This document shows positions 7,123 through 10,729 of a stretch of 10,729 nt of DNA, piece by piece. Every line of letters begins with the position of its first letter. The stretch's first letter is position 1. The notes beneath the pieces are model-generated. The model made no database searches, was not told the origin of the DNA, and was given only the letters and a program-made list of their open reading frames with translations. The DNA comes from Clostridia bacterium (GTDB lineage: Bacteria; Bacillota; Clostridia; Saccharofermentanales; UBA5734): the NCBI GenBank assembly GCA_009929975.1, contig RZZF01000037.1, forward strand, positions 1-10,729. The letters run 5' to 3'. Made by a program: the position numbers and the translations under genes.

Positions 7123-8766
7123 TCAATCACAGAGGGCAAAGTGAATCACACCGCAGTCAGCCTGGGCCCAGACGCCGTGCCGGGCTTCATCACCTGAACG
7201 GATCCTGCGGACGACAAAGCGGCCGTCGACAAATTCGCCCTCCTCCACATACAGGGTCTCCGTTGAGTTCGCCTGCATGCCGGCATTGAGCCAGATCGCC
7301 GGTATGGAGCCGTCATCCGGTTCCGGCCGGTGGAATTGCAGCCTCACCCGGTGTCCGACGAGGTAGAACTCATTGTCGTCCACCTGAAAGAGCAGCGCAC
7401 GGCCGCTTTCCGAGCGGATATCGGTTACGGGCACCCGTTCTGACTCGATCGCCTGGTGATGGCGGAAATCCATCGCGTTCCATGGTTCGCCGCCGCCCTG
7501 AAAATAAGCGGCGCATTTCCAGCCGCCGCAGGCCAGATGCCGGTTGGCCGAGCCGGCCCGCTGCAGGATGGCTTGCATGCGGCCATCCGACCGGTGCTTC
7601 AGAATCAGGGGCATAGCGGCGTTGATCATGGCAAAGGACCGCTGCATCGGGCGGGCCGATTCACGCAATTCACCCTGTTCATCAAGGCAGCTCTCACTGC
7701 CGAAGATGTGGTAGCCGATCGCGCCCAGCCGGCCGATGGCGTGAAACATCAGAGTCGCGTTCAACCCGGCGGCATGTGATTCCGGGACAAAGAGCGGCCA
7801 GCCCTGCTCCGGATTGGCGTAGATCGTCTGGTTTTCCAGATGACGCTGCGGATCCGGCGCGTAGATATCCGGAGCGATCGCGTCCAGCGAGTGGCAGGCG
7901 GCATACCAGACATCGAGCGACTTGGACACCGCACCACCACAGGGATACTCAAGACCGCCCAGATCCCAGGCGTCACCTTCCGATGCCCCGTCCAGCCAGA
8001 CATTGGCATACAAAAACACATCATGGACCGCCCGTCCGGCGGCCGCGATCTGATCAATATAACGCGCAGTATGCCAGGCACTGCACGCTTCAGCGCCATA
8101 TCGGCCGAAGACGGTCGTCCAGTTTCCTCCCGGATGTTTTCCCGCGGCCTGCCAGAAAGCGGCCAGCCGCGACTGCGGATGTTCCGCCGCGTAGTCCAGC
8201 AATGCCTGTGGCACATCAGCAGCGAAATCCCGGGCCCCGTCCGGGCCGAAATCGCGGCGGACCGGTCCGAGAATGCCCGGTTCATTTTCAATCTGGACCG
8301 CGATGACCGTCTGTTCTTCCCCGTCATAATCCCGCAGAATTTCCATCAGCCGGCAGAAGGCGGTCTGGTCTGCGATCCGATTGGTATCACAATGGCAGGA
8401 AAGGACCGCGGTCGGCGTCCCGTCAGGCTGCAGGGTCCGCGCAAAGCGAACCGGATCCTGTTTGACCCAACGCGGCGTGTATTCCATGGTGCCGTTCTTC
8501 CAGGTCGCGAACCAGAGCAGGATCAGACGCATCTGGTGGCGGCGGGCCTGATCGATCAGGGCCTTGACATAAGCGTCATCGAACTGGCCCTCAACCGGTT
8601 CAAAGCGGTCCCAGGGCAGCGGTGTCGAGACGGTATTGCCGCCGAGGCCGCGAACACTCTGAAAGGAAATGTCCATGTCGTCAGGAAAATAACTGGACGA
8701 ATTATGCGTCTGGCCGCCGAGACTGAAAAAGGGCTGGCCTTTCACCGTAAACTGCGTCTGTTTCAT
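7123..8766 (-). CDS. GH35-type beta-galactosidase with DUF5597-like C-terminal region
   Basis: This 547-residue glycoside hydrolase of clan A probably removes non-reducing beta-galactosyl residues. The N-terminal TIM barrel (about 1-370) begins with PFFSLGGQTHNSS (12-24) and has WDRFEPVEGQFD (52-63). VIAVQIENEPG (154-164) holds the probable acid/base Glu162, and PLFVPES (324-330) the probable nucleophile Glu329. The C-terminal part (about 380-547) resembles the beta-sandwich DUF5597 found in a GH35-like group from bacteria such as Caulobacter and Bacteroides. No signal peptide is visible, so it is likely cytoplasmic. AGGAGG lies 8 bases before ATG 8766; a GTG directly before it (8769) is an equally spaced alternative. 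It follows the alpha-fucosidase gene by 57 bases and is followed by the glycerol-phosphate operon promoter. The exact sugar preference is not visible, and beta-glucosidase-like activity is possible. Confidence 0.83.
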   Translation of the reverse strand: MKQTQFTVKGQPFFSLGGQTHNSSSYFPDDMDISFQSVRGLGGNTVSTPLPWDRFEPVEGQFDDAYVKALIDQARRHQMRLILLWFATWKNGTMEYTPRWVKQDPVRFARTLQPDGTPTAVLSCHCDTNRIADQTAFCRLMEILRDYDGEEQTVIAVQIENEPGILGPVRRDFGPDGARDFAADVPQALLDYAAEHPQSRLAAFWQAAGKHPGGNWTTVFGRYGAEACSAWHTARYIDQIAAAGRAVHDVFLYANVWLDGASEGDAWDLGGLEYPCGGAVSKSLDVWYAACHSLDAIAPDIYAPDPQRHLENQTIYANPEQGWPLFVPESHAAGLNATLMFHAIGRLGAIGYHIFGSESCLDEQGELRESARPMQRSFAMINAAMPLILKHRSDGRMQAILQRAGSANRHLACGGWKCAAYFQGGGEPWNAMDFRHHQAIESERVPVTDIRSESGRALLFQVDDNEFYLVGHRVRLQFHRPEPDDGSIPAIWLNAGMQANSTETLYVEEGEFVDGRFVVRRIRSGDEARHGVWAQADCGVIHFALCD

Positions 8767-8798
8767 CACAATGACCTCCTGTAGCGCCTGCCTTTTAT

Positions 8799-8814
8799 GT
8801 CATGTCGTCATGTC
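8799..8814. repeat. Tandem 8-base repeat in the GH29-GH35 intergenic gap
   Basis: The plus strand holds two perfect adjacent copies of GTCATGTC in the 57-base gap between the fucosidase stop and the beta-galactosidase start, upstream of the AGGAGG site. It may be an operator half-site pair or a chance repeat; no other copy was noticed in the window. Confidence 0.6.
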
Positions 8815-8823
8815 ATCCTGTTG

Positions 8824-10152
8824 TTATTTTGTCTTAAGAAAGAGCTCAATGACCGGAACCGGTGTCGCCGGCTGGACCGGCGGCAGTTCAAGAACCAACA
8901 GGTTGTCGCCGCGGGCGGCTCCCAGGCTGAAATGGCGGACAGCGCCCTCTGTGAAAGGGATTTCACTGCCGTCACTGAGCAGCTGGGCGTACTCGATCCG
9001 GCCGGCCAGACCCGGCAGATGGAGATGGGCGAACGGCCAGGCGAACAGATGGAGATACAGCCGCTTCCCGTCAGCACTCTGGGTCATGCGGCAGTCCGCA
9101 GGCTGTGAAGCGAGCAGATCTTCATCCGGCATGGTGCACTGATAGATCGAACGGCTGTGCTGCCTCATCCATTCCGCATAGACCGCCAGGGCATCCTGAG
9201 CACGCCGGTCGAAGGTGCCGCGGGCCGTCGGCCCGACATTCATCAGCAGATTGCCGCCCAGAGATACAGTATTGACCAGCATGCGGATCAGCATCTCCGG
9301 GCTCTTCCAGGTCTGTTCATCGCGGTGATAACCCCAGGATCCGCTGAATGTCTGGCAGGCTTCCCAGACCACCCGCTCACCGGTTTCCGGATGGCGCAGC
9401 CACTCAGTCGGCTGATACTGCTCCGGTGTCCAGAGATCCTGGTCGATTTCCGCCCGGTTGTCGATGATGATATCCGGCTGCAGTTCCCGGGCCACGGCAA
9501 GCAGTTTCTCGGATTCCCAGTCATCCTTGCCTTTCCCCTTCATCCATTCGGAGCCGGGCTCCGGCTGATGGCCACTGTAGGAAAAATCAAACCAGAGGAT
9601 GTCGATCTTGCCATAATTGGTCAGCAGTTCACGAACCTGATCACGCATATACTGCGCGTAACGGCGCATATCACGGCCTTCATTCTGCTGGCGTGCGTCC
9701 GCATCGCGACGGCGCGGATGGAGCATGTCGATGGTGAAATCCGGATGATGCCAGTCAATCAATGAATAATAGAAGCCGACCCGCAGGCCTTCGGCCCGGA
9801 ACGCGTCGACAAACTCGCGCACCAGATCCCGTCCGGCCGGCGTATTGGTTGCTTTATAGTCTGTATACTGGCTGTCAAACAGGCAGAACCCTTCATGATG
9901 CTTGCTCGTCAGAACCGCGTATTTCATGCCGGCATTTCTGGCCTGGCGGGCCCATTCCTTCGGATCAAACTGATCCGGATCAAAATGGTCGAAATACTTC
10001 TGGTACTGGGCTTCCGGAATCATCTCATGCATTTTGACCCATTCATGCCGGGCCGGCAGGGCATACAGTCCCCAGTGGATGAACATGCCGAAGCGGTCAC
10101 GGGTGAACCAGGCCGTATCTGCCTGGGTCTTTCGTGTCTGATACTGACTCAT
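8824..10152 (-). CDS. GH29 alpha-L-fucosidase
   Basis: This 442-residue GH29 enzyme releases L-fucose from alpha-linked oligosaccharides. Visible family motifs are RFGMFIHWGLYALPA (20-34), AVLTSKHHEGFCLFDS (79-94), GFYYSLIDWHHPDF (126-139), IDILWFDF (183-190) with Asp189 as the probable nucleophile, and WGYHRDEQTWKSPEMLIRML followed by VGPTARGTF (306-314). A C-terminal beta-rich part (about 355-442) follows. There is no signal peptide, so it should act inside the cell, unlike many gut enzymes of this family. ATG 10152 has AGGAGG 5 bases upstream; reading from 10197 would run through a perfect hairpin, so it was rejected. The gene lies between a sugar kinase and a beta-galactosidase, which suggests joint breakdown of a fucosylated galactoside. 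Substrate linkage is not visible from the sequence. Confidence 0.93.
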   Translation of the reverse strand: MSQYQTRKTQADTAWFTRDRFGMFIHWGLYALPARHEWVKMHEMIPEAQYQKYFDHFDPDQFDPKEWARQARNAGMKYAVLTSKHHEGFCLFDSQYTDYKATNTPAGRDLVREFVDAFRAEGLRVGFYYSLIDWHHPDFTIDMLHPRRRDADARQQNEGRDMRRYAQYMRDQVRELLTNYGKIDILWFDFSYSGHQPEPGSEWMKGKGKDDWESEKLLAVARELQPDIIIDNRAEIDQDLWTPEQYQPTEWLRHPETGERVVWEACQTFSGSWGYHRDEQTWKSPEMLIRMLVNTVSLGGNLLMNVGPTARGTFDRRAQDALAVYAEWMRQHSRSIYQCTMPDEDLLASQPADCRMTQSADGKRLYLHLFAWPFAHLHLPGLAGRIEYAQLLSDGSEIPFTEGAVRHFSLGAARGDNLLVLELPPVQPATPVPVIELFLKTK

Positions 10153-10167
10153 AAACGCCTCCTGAGA

Positions 10168-10194
10168 AAAGAACCGGGTGATACCCGGTTCTTT
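10168..10194 (-). terminator. Perfect 12-bp hairpin between sugar kinase and alpha-fucosidase
   Basis: AAAGAACCGGGT pairs perfectly with ACCCGGTTCTTT around a 3-base loop (5 bases if the closing pair opens), and on the minus strand it runs into TTTTCTCAGG. The T tract is short and interrupted, so termination may be partial. The hairpin starts 18 bases after the kinase stop and ends only 5 bases before the AGGAGG of the fucosidase gene. No convincing -10 box is seen in this 60-base gap, so the fucosidase probably depends on read-through or on a promoter inside the kinase gene. It could also mark a processing site that sets the relative amounts of the two proteins. Confidence 0.7.
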
Positions 10195-10212
10195 CAATTG
10201 TGCTTTGCTGAT

Positions 10213-10729
10213 TCAGTCCTTTTCATCAAAGCTCCATTTCAATGCTTCATATAGTCGAGTATAGCGTTGATACATGCGGTCGTAAACATCCTTTGTCCGC
10301 GGATCCGGTTGCGTTTCACTCTCAGGACGGATCAGCGCGACAGCCTCATGCAGATCCGACCAGATTCCGGCGGTAACACCGGCGACCAGTGCCGCGCCGA
10401 AGGACCCGCCCTCGGCACTGCCATAGACGGTCCGGACCGGCAGCTGGAAAACATCCGCGATGATCTGGCGCCAGACCGGACTGACGGCCCCGCCGCCGGC
10501 CAGCACCACCTCACCTGATTCCATCCAGTCACGGTTGCTGCCGACGATCAATTCATAGACCTGGCGCAGGGAATACGCGACCCCTTCCATGACGGCACGG
10601 GCGAAATGGCCTTTCTGGTGCAGTGCGGTCAGACCGATGAAGCCGCCGCGCGCATGCGCGTCAAAGACCGGACAGCGTTCGCCGGTCAGATAGGGCAGGA
10701 AAATCAGGCCTTCAGCACCGGCCGGTGTC
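10213..10729 (-). CDS. xylB: FGGY-family carbohydrate kinase, xylulokinase-like (5' end outside the window)
   Basis: The last 171 residues of an ATP-dependent sugar kinase are visible; the family usually has about 490-510. The reading frame is open from the window edge. Visible motifs are GLIFLPYLTGERCP, ARGGFIGLT, RAVMEGVAYSLRQVYE and the ADP-binding VVLAGGGAVSPVWRQIIADV, followed by EGGSFGAALVAG, which is the FGGY C-terminal domain. The pattern is closest to xylulokinases, but gluconokinase or another pentulose kinase remains possible because the substrate-binding N-terminus is missing. The neighbouring fucosidase makes fuculokinase worth considering, though nothing seen favours it. The gene ends at 10213 and is followed by a hairpin at 10168-10194. 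Confidence 0.85.
   Translation of the reverse strand, partial: TPAGAEGLIFLPYLTGERCPVFDAHARGGFIGLTALHQKGHFARAVMEGVAYSLRQVYELIVGSNRDWMESGEVVLAGGGAVSPVWRQIIADVFQLPVRTVYGSAEGGSFGAALVAGVTAGIWSDLHEAVALIRPESETQPDPRTKDVYDRMYQRYTRLYEALKWSFDEKD

Noticed and set aside
10153..10197. Longer N-terminus for the alpha-fucosidase from 10197
   Set aside because: The extension runs through the perfect hairpin and the AGGAGG site; ATG 10152 fits the family's usual start.

Overview
The window holds seven genes and a clipped eighth, all read from the minus strand, so transcription runs from high to low coordinates. Gene-free gaps are all under about 125 bases. Two parts of different origin appear to meet near position 1850.

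The right part (about 1850-10729) looks like an anaerobic, fairly GC-rich Bacillota genome. It has a GlpP antiterminator, strong AGGAGG-type ribosome binding sites, short intergenic terminators and extended -10 promoters; a Thermotogota-like lineage is a less likely alternative. In transcription order it begins with a clipped FGGY sugar kinase (xylulokinase-like), then a GH29 alpha-L-fucosidase and a GH35-type beta-galactosidase with a DUF5597-like C-terminus. None of the two complete hydrolases has a signal peptide, so they probably act on imported oligosaccharides. After a 122-base intergenic region with a promoter and a terminator comes a glycerol-phosphate operon: a GlpA-like FAD dehydrogenase with a BFD-type [2Fe-2S] domain, an FAD/NAD oxidoreductase, a small DUF1667 four-cysteine protein, the antiterminator GlpP and an sn-glycerol-1-phosphate dehydrogenase (EgsA/AraM family). 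The first three genes overlap by 8 bases at each junction and probably form one soluble redox system that passes electrons from glycerol-3-phosphate to a pyridine nucleotide or another carrier.

The most interesting regulatory feature lies upstream of the GlpA-like gene. A short leader starts at an extended -10 promoter and can fold into two mutually exclusive hairpins. One is a complete intrinsic terminator ending 22 bases before the start codon; the other is an antiterminator stem that takes up the terminator's 5' arm. Because GlpP is encoded three genes downstream, this is a good candidate for a GlpP/glycerol-3-phosphate controlled antitermination switch.

The left part (1 to about 1850) is proteobacterial in character. 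It encodes the C-terminal permease half of RbbA (YhiH) followed by YhhJ, in the same order as the E. coli yhiI-rbbA-yhhJ cluster. The RbbA half has no ATPase domains; instead it continues in frame from a glycerol-1-phosphate dehydrogenase that has lost its C-terminus. Codon use shifts at the joint, which falls at a sequence that could belong to either parent. I read this as a chimeric contig or an illegitimate recombination rather than a working fusion protein.
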